64,000 nucleotides of DNA from Vagococcus coleopterorum (GCF_011303955.1 NZ_CP049886.1:1232001-1296000); one strand, 5' to 3'; positions 17,481 to 24,877 are shown, counted from the stretch's first letter. Notes: a model not told the origin generated them from the sequence alone. Made by a program: numbers and translations.

Positions 17481-18077
17481 CTAAGGTTTCACAACATGAT
17501 GTGCTGTAGACATTAACTCAACAATTCGATACATATTTGTGATTTCCCCCACTGCTAAGCGCTCTGTCAAACCATAAAAATCTAAACAAGCACCGCATGT
17601 TAAGATTGATACCCCCCGTTCCGAAATTCCTTTTAAATCTTCTAACACCGGCGAATTTTCCACGGTTAATTTCGCACCACCATTATAAAAAAGAATACAA
17701 GTAGGCTGGAAATCTTGTTCTGCCAAAGCATAAATAAAACTTTTCATAAGCGACTCACCTAATTGTTGATTTCCTTGTCCCATTACTTCAGTATCAACAG
17801 CAACAACAACGTTGGTATTAGATTTATTTGGCTCTAAAATGACATTATTTTGGACTGGACTGTTACTGCTCCCTGTAGATAAAATCACTTTAAATGACTG
17901 ATTACTTTCTTTAATAACATTTACTTTATATTGTTTTACTTCAGCTAATTTTTTTAAGTTTTCTGTCGCAATCTGATTATCAACCAACACCTCAATGCAA
18001 TTATTTTCTTTAAGAGCTTTTTTTGCTTCAATTACTGGCTTAGGACACGTTAAACCTCGCGCATCAACTTGTTTCAT
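17481..18077 (-). CDS. yedF: Selenium metabolism protein YedF (TusA-like plus DsrE-like)
   Basis: A 198-residue two-domain protein. Residues 1-70 form a TusA/SirA-like domain with the persulfide/selenide cysteine motif ARGLTCPKPVIEAKKAL. The second half, with FIYALAEQDFQPTCILFYNGGAKL and ILTCGACLDFYGL, is DsrE-like. Proteins of this kind are genomically linked to SelD and probably carry reduced selenium. The ATG at 18077 has GGAGG 8 nt upstream. It lies 13 nt after selD. The biochemical role is inferred. Confidence 0.85.
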   Translation of the reverse strand: MKQVDARGLTCPKPVIEAKKALKENNCIEVLVDNQIATENLKKLAEVKQYKVNVIKESNQSFKVILSTGSSNSPVQNNVILEPNKSNTNVVVAVDTEVMGQGNQQLGESLMKSFIYALAEQDFQPTCILFYNGGAKLTVENSPVLEDLKGISERGVSILTCGACLDFYGLTERLAVGEITNMYRIVELMSTAHHVVKP

Positions 18078-18090
18078 TGTCAATTCCTCC

Positions 18091-19122
18091 TTACTCTATA
18101 ATGATCTTATGAGTATCCAATTCAACTACTTTTCCAATCACAGATGCAAGCTGGTCCACTTGCTGTAACTCATCAACTAATTTTTTTGCATATTCAGCTG
18201 GCACACTGATTAATAAGCCCCCAGAAGTTTGTGGGTCAAACATTAATTCCTCAATAGCAAAATCATCACATTTGAATAAAACTTTATCGTTTAAAAAATT
18301 ACGATTACGTTGTCCCCCAGCTGTCACTAATAATTCTTGCGCACATTCATAAGCACCACTAATAACTGGAATATCCCTGCTTGTTAAGTACGCTGTTTGA
18401 TTCTCACCAAGCATTTCGCTTAAATGACCTAATAACCCAAATCCTGTCACATCAGTACAACTGCTCACCTTATGTTTAACTATCACTTCACTAGCATATT
18501 TATTTAGTGTTGTCATTGAACTTATCGCTTCAGCAAAATTTTCATCAGTTGTTTCACCTACACTATACGCTGTTGTGATGATTCCAACACCAATTGCTTT
18601 AGTCAAAATCAAGATATCCCCAACTTGGCAATTATTATTTGTCAAAATATTATCGGGGTGTATTGTGCCAGTAACAGATAAGCCATACTTAGGTGTACTG
18701 TCGTGAATTGAATGCCCCCCAACCAATAAAGCTTTTGCCTCTTGAATAACCTCACTACCACCACGTAAAATCTCTCCCAATATATTGATATCCATTTCTT
18801 CGGGGAAACACACAATATTCATGGCAGATAACACTTTTCCACCCATCGCATAGACGTCACTTAATGCATTAGTCGCAGCAATTTTCCCGAATAGATAAGG
18901 ATCACTTACCATCGTGGGGAAAAAGTCTAAAGTTTGAATTAAGGCCACATCATCTGACAACTTAATCACTCCCGCATCATCTGTTGAATCAAACCCCACA
19001 AGCAAACGATCGTCATTAGTTTGTGGCAGTCCATTTAATAATTTGCTTAAATTACCCGGTCCAATTTTCGCGTTGCAACCACCACATATAAATAATCCCC
19101 CAAATTCATTTATTTTTTCCAA
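18091..19122 (-). CDS. selD: Selenophosphate synthase
   Basis: Makes selenophosphate from selenide and ATP, the selenium donor for SelA. About 343 residues with the catalytic Cys and Lys in CGGCNAKIGPGNL (no selenocysteine in this copy), GFDSTDDAGV, the GGHSIHD motif and SCTDVTGFGLLGHL. No ATG fits the N-terminus; the TTG at 19122 has AAAGGGG 8 nt upstream and is chosen, with GTG 19131 and TTG 19140 as alternatives. It is the first gene of the selenium operon. Confidence 0.93.
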   Translation of the reverse strand: MEKINEFGGLFICGGCNAKIGPGNLSKLLNGLPQTNDDRLLVGFDSTDDAGVIKLSDDVALIQTLDFFPTMVSDPYLFGKIAATNALSDVYAMGGKVLSAMNIVCFPEEMDINILGEILRGGSEVIQEAKALLVGGHSIHDSTPKYGLSVTGTIHPDNILTNNNCQVGDILILTKAIGVGIITTAYSVGETTDENFAEAISSMTTLNKYASEVIVKHKVSSCTDVTGFGLLGHLSEMLGENQTAYLTSRDIPVISGAYECAQELLVTAGGQRNRNFLNDKVLFKCDDFAIEELMFDPQTSGGLLISVPAEYAKKLVDELQQVDQLASVIGKVVELDTHKIIIE

Positions 19123-19140
19123 AACAAGCACCCCTTTCAA

Positions 19141-19155
19141 GCGTAAGCGTTTACA
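19141..19155. promoter_or_regulatory. cre site (CcpA operator) in the selD leader
   Basis: TGTAAACGCTTACG on the minus strand matches the cre consensus TGWNANCGNTNWCA at 13 of 14 positions, with the central CG intact. It lies downstream of the selD promoter and just before the start codon, a position where CcpA blocks elongation. Binding is inferred. Confidence 0.65.
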
Positions 19156-19184
19156 ATTATAAGTAAAAAAATATCAATCTTTTT

Positions 19185-19223
19185 GTTCATTGTATCACAA
19201 TGTGTCGGGATTTAAACTAATTT
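19185..19223 (-). promoter_or_regulatory. selD operon promoter with the shared palindrome
   Basis: The minus strand carries TACAAT with extended TGA, inside ATTGTGATACAAT (19189-19201), and a weak -35 TTTAAA 16 nt upstream. The 17-nt stretch ATTGTGATACAATGAAC is identical to that of the grd promoter. Confidence 0.65.
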
Positions 19224-19260
19224 AAATTAAATTACTAGGATATTATTAGCAAATTAAAGC

Positions 19261-19290
19261 TTGACTGATTCAAATTTTCTATGTTATTCT
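19261..19290 (+). promoter_or_regulatory. Promoter of tRNA-Sec
   Basis: TTGACT (19261-19266), an 18-nt spacer and TATTCT (19285-19290) stand 6 nt before the tRNA-Sec 5' end. It fires away from the selD promoter. Confidence 0.65.
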
Positions 19291-19296
19291 TGCGTT

Positions 19297-19393
19297 GGGA
19301 TTGGATGGGTTCTGGTGTTCCCTGCGGTCTTCAAAACCGTTATGAGGAGTTAAGAGCTTCTTAGGTGGGTTCGATTCCCACACATTCCCGCCA
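19297..19393 (+). tRNA. selC: tRNA-Sec (anticodon TCA), CCA encoded
   Basis: A 97-nt tRNA with anticodon TCA (19331-19333) in loop CTTCAAA, a 5-bp anticodon stem, a long variable arm with GAGGAG/CTTCTT pairing, T arm GTGGG-TTCGATT-CCCAC, discriminator G and encoded CCA. These are selenocysteine tRNA features. The 8-bp acceptor stem as I align it (GGGATTGG with ACATTCCC) has two non-pairs, a U-U at the fifth and G-A at the eighth position. It is transcribed divergently from selD. Confidence 0.93.
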
Positions 19394-19424
19394 ATTGTGA
19401 ATTAAATAACATTATATATATATT

Positions 19425-19456
19425 AAAAGCTTGGACAAAATTGTCCAGGCTTTTTT
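19425..19456 (+). terminator. Terminator after tRNA-Sec
   Basis: AAAAGCTTGGACAA and TTGTCCAGGCTTTT pair with one G-U and the plus strand continues with TTTTTT. The A-run on the other side lets it also act for the TPM gene on the minus strand. Confidence 0.88.
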
Positions 19457-19477
19457 GTATAAAAAAAGAAGCAAGTA

Positions 19478-20359
19478 TTATCTACTTGCTCCTCCACCAC
19501 CAGAACTACCTCCGCCACCGAAGCTACCTCCACCACCGAAGCCACCACCGCCGCCAAAACCGCCGATGTTGCCACTTCCTCGTGAAGCTGCCCTTGCAAC
19601 TGCTGCACGTTTACGTGCCATATAAGCAGCATAAAATGCTACCCACGTAATTCCGTATTTGATTAAAAATTCATCTGCACCATGTTCTTGATAGAAATTA
19701 ATTTTCTCGCGATCTTTAACTTCTCGAACTGTTGAAACACCAAAGGCATACATAAAGAATAAGAAGAAAATCATCATTTCTGGATTATTCATTACGAAGT
19801 ACTTGAATGATTTCCACACAGATGCTTTGGTCGCTTTAATACCACCCTCAGCGATGTCTGCATCAACTTGTGTGACAACGTCATTAAAGACACTTGTCAG
19901 CCCACGAGATTTAGCTGCTTTATCGCTTGCTTTAATATCTTCTAGATACGTATCGAGAATCATACCTGCCATACCGTCTGGAATACTTCCTTCCATCCCA
20001 TATCCAACTTCGATTCTGACCTTGTTAGTATCTAAATCATATAATATTAATATGCCGTTATCGTAATCTGCACTACCTATTTTTTTATCTTCAAAAATCT
20101 TAATTGATTCAGACTCAATATCACCTGTGGACATACGAGGTAAGGTCATTACCACAATTTGCGGAGCCTTATCTTTGTATTTATTCTCATAAGCAATATT
20201 TTTTGCAGAAATTAACTGCTTGTCTTCTTCTCTTAAAATATTGGCATAGTCAGCAGCAAAGAAATCATCCACGCCATTGACACGCTGAGCATCAGCAGTA
20301 AAAGATAAGCCTACGAATAGGCTTAATGTCATAAACAACATTGTTAGTATACGCTTCAT
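19478..20359 (-). CDS. TPM-domain membrane protein (YgcG family)
   Basis: A 293-residue secreted/membrane protein. Residues 1-24 are a signal peptide ending near ADA-Q, residues about 28-160 form a TPM domain (VNGVDDFFAADYANIL, DYDNGILILYDL, GYGMEGSIPDGMAG), a membrane segment follows near 190-212, and the C-terminus is a low-complexity Gly/Ser/Phe tail (GGFGGGGGFGGGGSFGGGG). TPM proteins are often paired with LemA, as here. Suggested roles are in membrane protein maintenance or phosphatase activity, but the function is unproven. Confidence 0.88.
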   Translation of the reverse strand: MKRILTMLFMTLSLFVGLSFTADAQRVNGVDDFFAADYANILREEDKQLISAKNIAYENKYKDKAPQIVVMTLPRMSTGDIESESIKIFEDKKIGSADYDNGILILYDLDTNKVRIEVGYGMEGSIPDGMAGMILDTYLEDIKASDKAAKSRGLTSVFNDVVTQVDADIAEGGIKATKASVWKSFKYFVMNNPEMMIFFLFFMYAFGVSTVREVKDREKINFYQEHGADEFLIKYGITWVAFYAAYMARKRAAVARAASRGSGNIGGFGGGGGFGGGGSFGGGGSSGGGGASR

Positions 20360-20388
20360 CGTAGACCCTCCTTGATTATTAACAGTTA

Positions 20389-20964
20389 TTATTTATCAAA
20401 TGATACTTCTGGAGCTTTTTCAGCACCAGCATCTGCTTTGAAGAATTCTTTTGCATCAAATCCGAAGACTTTTGCTACCATATTACCTGGGAAACGTTTA
20501 ACTTTAACGTTAAATGATTTAACAGCTGAGTTGTAACGATCACGTTCAGTTGAAATACGGTTTTCTGTTCCTGATAATTCATCCATTAACTTAGTCACGT
20601 TTTCACTTGATTTAAGTTCTGGATAGTTTTCAACGATTAAAGTTGTTAAACGATTAACTTGACTTGATAATTCGTTTTCTGCTGCAACTTTATCATCTGT
20701 TGTTTTGGCACCTTGAACTGCTGCACGAGCATCAGCGATTTTACCAAAAACTTCTTGTTCTTGTTTCATTTCACCTTGAACTGAATTTACTAAGTTAGGG
20801 ATTAAATCATGACGACGTTGTAATTTGCTTTCAACGTTAGCCCAAGCAGAATCAACTTCTGTTTCAGCTTGCATAAATCCGTTATACATACCACCAAACA
20901 TAATTGCTAAGACTGCAATGACACCTAAAATCCAAACAATTGGTTTTTTTGCTAAATTTTCCAT
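20389..20964 (-). CDS. lemA: LemA family protein
   Basis: A 191-residue membrane-anchored protein with one N-terminal transmembrane helix (residues about 9-26) and the LemA helical domain (SAWANVESKLQRRHDLIPNLVNSV and RYNSAVKSFNVKVKRFP). LemA and TPM proteins commonly form a two-gene unit; the molecular role is unclear. The ATG at 20964 has GAGGT 8 nt upstream; an upstream in-frame GTG lacks a site. It is 29 nt ahead of the TPM gene. Confidence 0.93.
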   Translation of the reverse strand: MENLAKKPIVWILGVIAVLAIMFGGMYNGFMQAETEVDSAWANVESKLQRRHDLIPNLVNSVQGEMKQEQEVFGKIADARAAVQGAKTTDDKVAAENELSSQVNRLTTLIVENYPELKSSENVTKLMDELSGTENRISTERDRYNSAVKSFNVKVKRFPGNMVAKVFGFDAKEFFKADAGAEKAPEVSFDK

Positions 20965-21080
20965 TTTAAAATACCTCACACTTCTATTTTAATTACACCA
21001 TTATTATAGCATACGCTCATAATTCCTCGCTAGTTTTAGATGCGAACAAATTTAAATTAGAAATAATTTTACTTTTCCTT

Positions 21081-21121
21081 AACAAATAAAAAAGACTACT
21101 AAATGTAGTCTTTTATTTGTT
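21081..21121 (-). terminator. Bidirectional terminator between the DUF2165 gene and lemA
   Basis: ACAAATAAAAAAGACTAC and GTAGTCTTTTATTTGT form a long AT-rich stem with a GACTAC/GTAGTC core and T-runs on both strands. It overlaps the stop codon of the DUF2165 gene. Confidence 0.8.
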
Positions 21122-21626
21122 AGCTCTCACGTTCTGAAGTATGAAAAATACCTAGTAACACAGCAAAAAGAATTGATAACCACATCGCAATAGGTTGGCC
21201 ATTCCAAGATGGGGATAACCACATTTTAAACCATTCTCCGCCAATATCGATAAAACCAAAGAACCAAATCAATAACGTAAAGACAAATGTTAAGTAACCC
21301 CACAATTTCGCTTTAAAAAATGTCGCTTGATCTTTGTTCAGCGCCTTAATTAACTTGTATAAGGCAATTACTCCAATTAAAAATGTAGCTGTTTCAAAAC
21401 AAATCAACATTGTATAAGCCGTTTTCCAAATTATTGGATTATCAAATGTCCGCCAATGAACCACACTCTCAACGGTATCCATGGACATAACATGTTTTAC
21501 AAATTGGAAATTATCATCCCAGGCGAAAAAAATATTATCAATAATGACAAAAAATGTAAATGACGTGGGCATCAAAACAGTAAAAATTTTTAACAAACGA
21601 TCAACCTTGCTTTCTGTTAAATTCAT
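21120..21626 (-). CDS. DUF2165 small integral membrane protein
   Basis: A 168-residue protein with four predicted membrane helices (about residues 13-32, 70-92, 105-125 and 143-162). The pattern NFQFVKHVMSMDT between helices 1 and 2 and the WLSPSWNGQ loop match the DUF2165 family. No function is known. AGGAGG precedes the ATG. It stands alone, with terminators on both sides. Confidence 0.85.
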   Translation of the reverse strand: MNLTESKVDRLLKIFTVLMPTSFTFFVIIDNIFFAWDDNFQFVKHVMSMDTVESVVHWRTFDNPIIWKTAYTMLICFETATFLIGVIALYKLIKALNKDQATFFKAKLWGYLTFVFTLLIWFFGFIDIGGEWFKMWLSPSWNGQPIAMWLSILFAVLLGIFHTSERES

Positions 21627-21710
21627 AGCTATTCCTCCTCTGTTTAAGATACCCGTATTGTAGCACTCAGATAGTGTGAATCGTCTTTTTTCAACTCATA
21701 AAAAAATAAA

Positions 21711-21736
21711 AAAACACGCATATTCATGCGTGTTTT
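21711..21736 (-). terminator. Terminator after the 118-residue unknown gene
   Basis: On the minus strand AAAACACGCAT and ATGCGTGTTTT pair around a four-base loop and run into TTTTTTT. Confidence 0.85.
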
Positions 21737-21746
21737 GAATATTAAA

Positions 21747-22103
21747 TTACATAGTGTTTATAGTAATCTTAAAGTTATCTGAAGCAAAATTTATACTAGT
21801 AAAATTCAATGAAACATCATTAATTTTCAACAGTAAAACAATTTCATATAATTTTAAAAATCCTTCTAAATCATATTGTTCTTTATTAATCTCTAATTCA
21901 GAAAATTCTTTGAATTGGTTTTTAGTTAGTAACTCCTCAAATTGATTTCCTCTGATTAAGTTTAAAAAATCACCGACTTTTCTTTCCTCCAGCACGCTAC
22001 GTTTCATATCTTGGAGGTCCCCTGCATCATCAATACAACATTTATCAAACTTCATAAATGACTGGCTATACTTATCCTCAAGCTTCTTTTCAAATCGTTT
22101 CAT
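21747..22103 (-). CDS. Hypothetical protein, 118 residues
   Basis: I do not recognise this protein. It is soluble, charged and probably helical, beginning MKRFEKKLEDKYSQSFMKF with a CC pair (FDKCCIDD) near residue 22, and has no membrane segment or catalytic motif. A good ribosome site (AGAGGTG) and a terminator just after the stop suggest a real monocistronic gene. The DUF1904 gene diverges from it on the other strand. Confidence 0.65.
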   Translation of the reverse strand: MKRFEKKLEDKYSQSFMKFDKCCIDDAGDLQDMKRSVLEERKVGDFLNLIRGNQFEELLTKNQFKEFSELEINKEQYDLEGFLKLYEIVLLLKINDVSLNFTSINFASDNFKITINTM

Positions 22104-22260
22104 TCATCTTCACCTCTTCAGTCGTCTCTACATTAAGTGTAACACGTTGGATACAAGCACTCTAATTATTAGAACTCATTTTGACTAAGATGGTATTTAT
22201 TCTAATTAATTTGTTTTATAATAGTCTTATTAAAAATAACTGATTAAAGGAGTTTTATTT

Positions 22261-22599
22261 ATGCCAAGATTTATATTTAAAAACGTAGAATTTGAAGACG
22301 TAAAATCACTTTCTCAAACATTATCAGTCAAAAGTGCTGAAATAATTGATTGCCCTATTGATTGGATTACCTTTGAGCACGTTAGCAACACAATTTTTTT
22401 AGAAGGAAATGATATCACGTCAAGCATGTTATTCTTAGAAGTTAGTTGGTTCAAACGCAGCCAAGAAGTTCAAGATCAGCTTGCAACGTACTTAAACTCA
22501 ACCCTTAACAAGTATTTTAATGAGGAAAAAGAGATTACGATTATCTTCCACACTCTTGAAGAAGCTAACTATTATGAAGAAGGTCAGAACTTTCTATAA
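22261..22599 (+). CDS. DUF1904 family protein
   Basis: A 112-residue protein with a tautomerase-like (4-oxalocrotonate tautomerase) fold predicted for DUF1904. The family pattern is visible in MPRFIFKNVEFEDVKSLS at the start, CPIDWITFEHV and LFLEVSWFKRSQEVQD. The N-terminal Pro after the Met could be a tautomerase base, but activity is unproven. AAAGGAG precedes the ATG at 8 nt and a terminator follows. Confidence 0.85.
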   Translation: MPRFIFKNVEFEDVKSLSQTLSVKSAEIIDCPIDWITFEHVSNTIFLEGNDITSSMLFLEVSWFKRSQEVQDQLATYLNSTLNKYFNEEKEITIIFHTLEEANYYEEGQNFL

Positions 22600-22613
22600 T
22601 TTAAATGATTAGT

Positions 22614-22641
22614 AAAGCCATACTAACTCGTATGGCTTTTT
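22614..22641 (+). terminator. Terminator after the DUF1904 gene
   Basis: AAAGCCATAC and GTATGGCTTT pair around TAACTC and end in TTTTT. Confidence 0.9.
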
Positions 22642-22647
22642 GAATAC

Positions 22648-22678
22648 AAAAAAACTCATCCCAAAAACAGGATGAGTT
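22648..22678 (-). terminator. Original eno terminator, now displaced
   Basis: On the minus strand AACTCATCC and GGATGAGTT pair and run into TTTTTTT. It lies just downstream of the orphan eno 3' fragment, as expected if this was the end of eno before the element inserted. Confidence 0.8.
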
Positions 22679-22690
22679 AAACGAATCAAT

Positions 22691-22802
22691 TAAGATTATT
22701 TATTTTTTAAGTTGTAGAATGAATCTAAACCTTTGTATTGAGCAGTATCGCCTAATTGATCTTCGATTCTTAATAATTGGTTGTATTTAGCAATACGGTC
22801 AG
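22691..22802. repeat. Direct repeat (att site), displaced eno 3' end side
   Basis: The 112 bases match 25601-25712 at 110 positions. The two differences (22714 and 22750) are silent in the eno frame. Sequence similarity stops sharply at both ends, as expected for att sites of an integrative element. Confidence 0.9.
22696..22802 (-). pseudogene. eno: Displaced 3' fragment of eno
   Basis: Encodes the last 35 residues of enolase in the correct frame with its stop, identical in protein sequence to the end of the intact eno, but has no start or 5' part. At the upstream edge it breaks into unrelated AT-rich DNA. It is the former end of eno, pushed away by the element. Confidence 0.9.
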
Positions 22803-22924
22803 ACGAACTTTTCTTTTATTTAAAGAAAATCATATCACATAAAGCTTTATATCAATACTATTAAAAGTGGATTGTTATGTACTACTAACTAGGATGCATT
22901 TTGTAGTTAGCAATATCCAACTCA

Positions 22925-23428
22925 TCATCTAATTTTTAAATAATCTAAAATAGTTACTAAATTAGCAATAAATCCAGCAAGTGCTCCTATGATAAAAAAT
23001 AAAATTTTAACATTAGGTATCATGCCTTTATTAATAGATTTTTCAGTACTTTTTATTTCTTTAGTTACTTCTTTGGTCATTTTTTTTGAATTTCTTACTG
23101 TAATTTGTTCTGAGACACCTACAAAAGTTCCAAATACTCCTATTAAAAGTAAAAGAACTCCAACTATTTTAATTAAAATTGAATTTATAAAAAATAAGCT
23201 GATTGCTGGTACTAAAAATAATATTCCTATCCCAATTGAAGCAAAGCCTTTTCCATTATCAAAAGATTCAAGTTCTATTCCTAAACCTGCTACTCCAACT
23301 GACACGAGTACTATACTAAAAACTGTTGTTATTAGAGTTTGTTTAAAAACAATTGGTAATACTATTCCAACTACAATTATAGCTAATGCCAAGCTAAATC
23401 CAATACCTGAATTTTTATCATCTTTCAT
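22925..23428 (-). CDS. Small multi-pass membrane protein of the eno element
   Basis: A 167-residue protein with about five membrane helices (roughly residues 9-25, 32-52, 62-80, 83-105 and 140-160) and a Lys/Ser-rich cytoplasmic loop (NSKKMTKEVTKEIKSTEKS). I do not recognise a family. The ribosome site is weak. It lies 92 nt downstream of the DUF3800 gene on the same strand and may be co-transcribed; a membrane partner of a DUF3800 effector is one possibility, without direct support. Confidence 0.65.
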   Translation of the reverse strand: MKDDKNSGIGFSLALAIIVVGIVLPIVFKQTLITTVFSIVLVSVGVAGLGIELESFDNGKGFASIGIGILFLVPAISLFFINSILIKIVGVLLLLIGVFGTFVGVSEQITVRNSKKMTKEVTKEIKSTEKSINKGMIPNVKILFFIIGALAGFIANLVTILDYLKIR

Positions 23429-23520
23429 TACATCACATCACTCTCTTTTGCATTTTATTTATTTGAAAAAATTAATTTAAATATTTCTCTATAAAATCAG
23501 AATTTTATTTGGTTTTAGTC

Positions 23521-24753
23521 TTATCTTTGATGCATTTGTTCCTCTCTTTGTAAACAAAACAAATTAAACTGTTCTCTATGTTCCTCATAACTATAACTTT
23601 GATATTCATTAAAATTGTCAAATCTTAAAAAATAATATAGTAAAGACATAAACACGCTAAAATTCCCCCAATAAAGACCTGTTTGCACAGTCCAGAAAAT
23701 ATCTTTTCTATCAGAAAATACGTTAGCTATTTTAATATATAAATCAAATTGTTCATTAGTTAAATTAAACCATTCTGTGTTTAAAATCCTTCTCTCAGCT
23801 AGTTTAGCTTTAGCATCAGAATTATCCCAATCTTCAAGATACTCATCATCTATAGCTTTTACAAATCTACCTACAAAATTACTAAAAATATCCGCTATTC
23901 TTACACCTGAACAATCTTTAGAATCTACACTTTTTACACTTTTAAAATTGAAAAACTGTTTTGCAACTGCTTCAGTTCTCTCTTCTCTATCTATAATTAA
24001 ATTAACGGATTTAGTTTTTATTTTCTTTTCCTCAAGTAAAAAGACCAGCCCATTTAAAGAGTGACTGTAGTCCCACTCATATTTTTCTTTTGATTTTAAA
24101 TTTAATAAACTATTTAACAAAACAGTCCTTATTTCTCGAATGGCCCTCTCTTCTTCTTCTTTTCGTTTTATTCCTGAAATATTATTCTCAACATCATCTA
24201 ATAAATTCATAATACAATTATAAATATCAGATATTGTCGAATCTGAATCAAATAATACTGATATTAACTCTTCATTTCTATATTGATTTAAAAATTTACT
24301 TAATGAATATCTAAAAGCTTGCTCATCAGCTATTAAAGAAATTCTACTATTTGAAAAAATAAAATTGATTACATGCTCTAATTTATTCATTACTGAAATT
24401 TGAAAAATCCAATTACTATCAATCAAATCAAAAAAATTATTATAAATTTCTAGTGTTTTTTTATTAAAAGATGATACTCCGTTTTTAAAATTAGGTTTTT
24501 TTATTGTTGTCCCCTTAAATTCAGCAGAATTATCAATATCTAGTATTTCTTTTGCTTGATTTTCAAATTCATTAAAAAGCCTAATATATTTTTCATGTTG
24601 ATGCTCTAAAAAAATAATTTTAGCAGTGAAAAAATTATCTCCATTCTCTTTTTGTTCAATATTCATTTGTCCTTTTTCTTTAGATTCAGTTATTTTTCTA
24701 TCATGAAATGCTTCATCATAAAAACAAATATAAAATTTTTTCTTTTTTGCCAC
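23521..24753 (-). CDS. DUF3800 domain protein
   Basis: A 410-residue protein with DUF3800 hallmarks: an N-terminal acidic motif FYDEAFHDRK (usually DESG), a central acidic site NLIIDRE near residue 257 and the C-terminal SGVRIADIFSNFVGRF. DUF3800 is thought to have an RNase H-like fold with possible nuclease activity and is often found in mobile and defence regions. This protein has a long helical insert and a C-terminal extension of about 100 residues. It starts with GTG one base after the stop of the mini HTH gene, so translation is likely coupled. Function is inferred only. Confidence 0.78.
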   Translation of the reverse strand: MAKKKKFYICFYDEAFHDRKITESKEKGQMNIEQKENGDNFFTAKIIFLEHQHEKYIRLFNEFENQAKEILDIDNSAEFKGTTIKKPNFKNGVSSFNKKTLEIYNNFFDLIDSNWIFQISVMNKLEHVINFIFSNSRISLIADEQAFRYSLSKFLNQYRNEELISVLFDSDSTISDIYNCIMNLLDDVENNISGIKRKEEEERAIREIRTVLLNSLLNLKSKEKYEWDYSHSLNGLVFLLEEKKIKTKSVNLIIDREERTEAVAKQFFNFKSVKSVDSKDCSGVRIADIFSNFVGRFVKAIDDEYLEDWDNSDAKAKLAERRILNTEWFNLTNEQFDLYIKIANVFSDRKDIFWTVQTGLYWGNFSVFMSLLYYFLRFDNFNEYQSYSYEEHREQFNLFCLQREEQMHQR

Positions 24754-24754
24754 T

Positions 24755-24877
24755 TTAATTTCTCTCCTTTTTCATCTCTTCATCTCTTATCCTATAAATC
24801 GTATTCCTAGCAACATCAAGCTCTCTAGAAATCTTAGTTATAGGTACATCCTTCTCCAACACCTCAACTCTTATCAT
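24755..24877 (-). CDS. Mini helix-turn-helix protein (resolvase-like HTH), about 40 residues
   Basis: The segment PITKISRELDVARNTIYRIRDE is a helix-turn-helix like that at the C-terminus of serine recombinases and in Helix_turn_helix_23-like regulators. The ATG at 24877 has AGGA 8 nt upstream; the frame can be extended upstream from a TTG at 24949 but without support. It could be a small regulator of the coupled DUF3800 gene, or a leftover recombinase tail. Confidence 0.5.
   Translation of the reverse strand: MIRVEVLEKDVPITKISRELDVARNTIYRIRDEEMKKERN

Noticed and set aside
19485..19565. Short tandem repeat or VNTR in the TPM gene
   Set aside because: The CCACC/GCC-rich stretch encodes the Gly-rich tail normal for TPM/YgcG proteins, and unit lengths are irregular.
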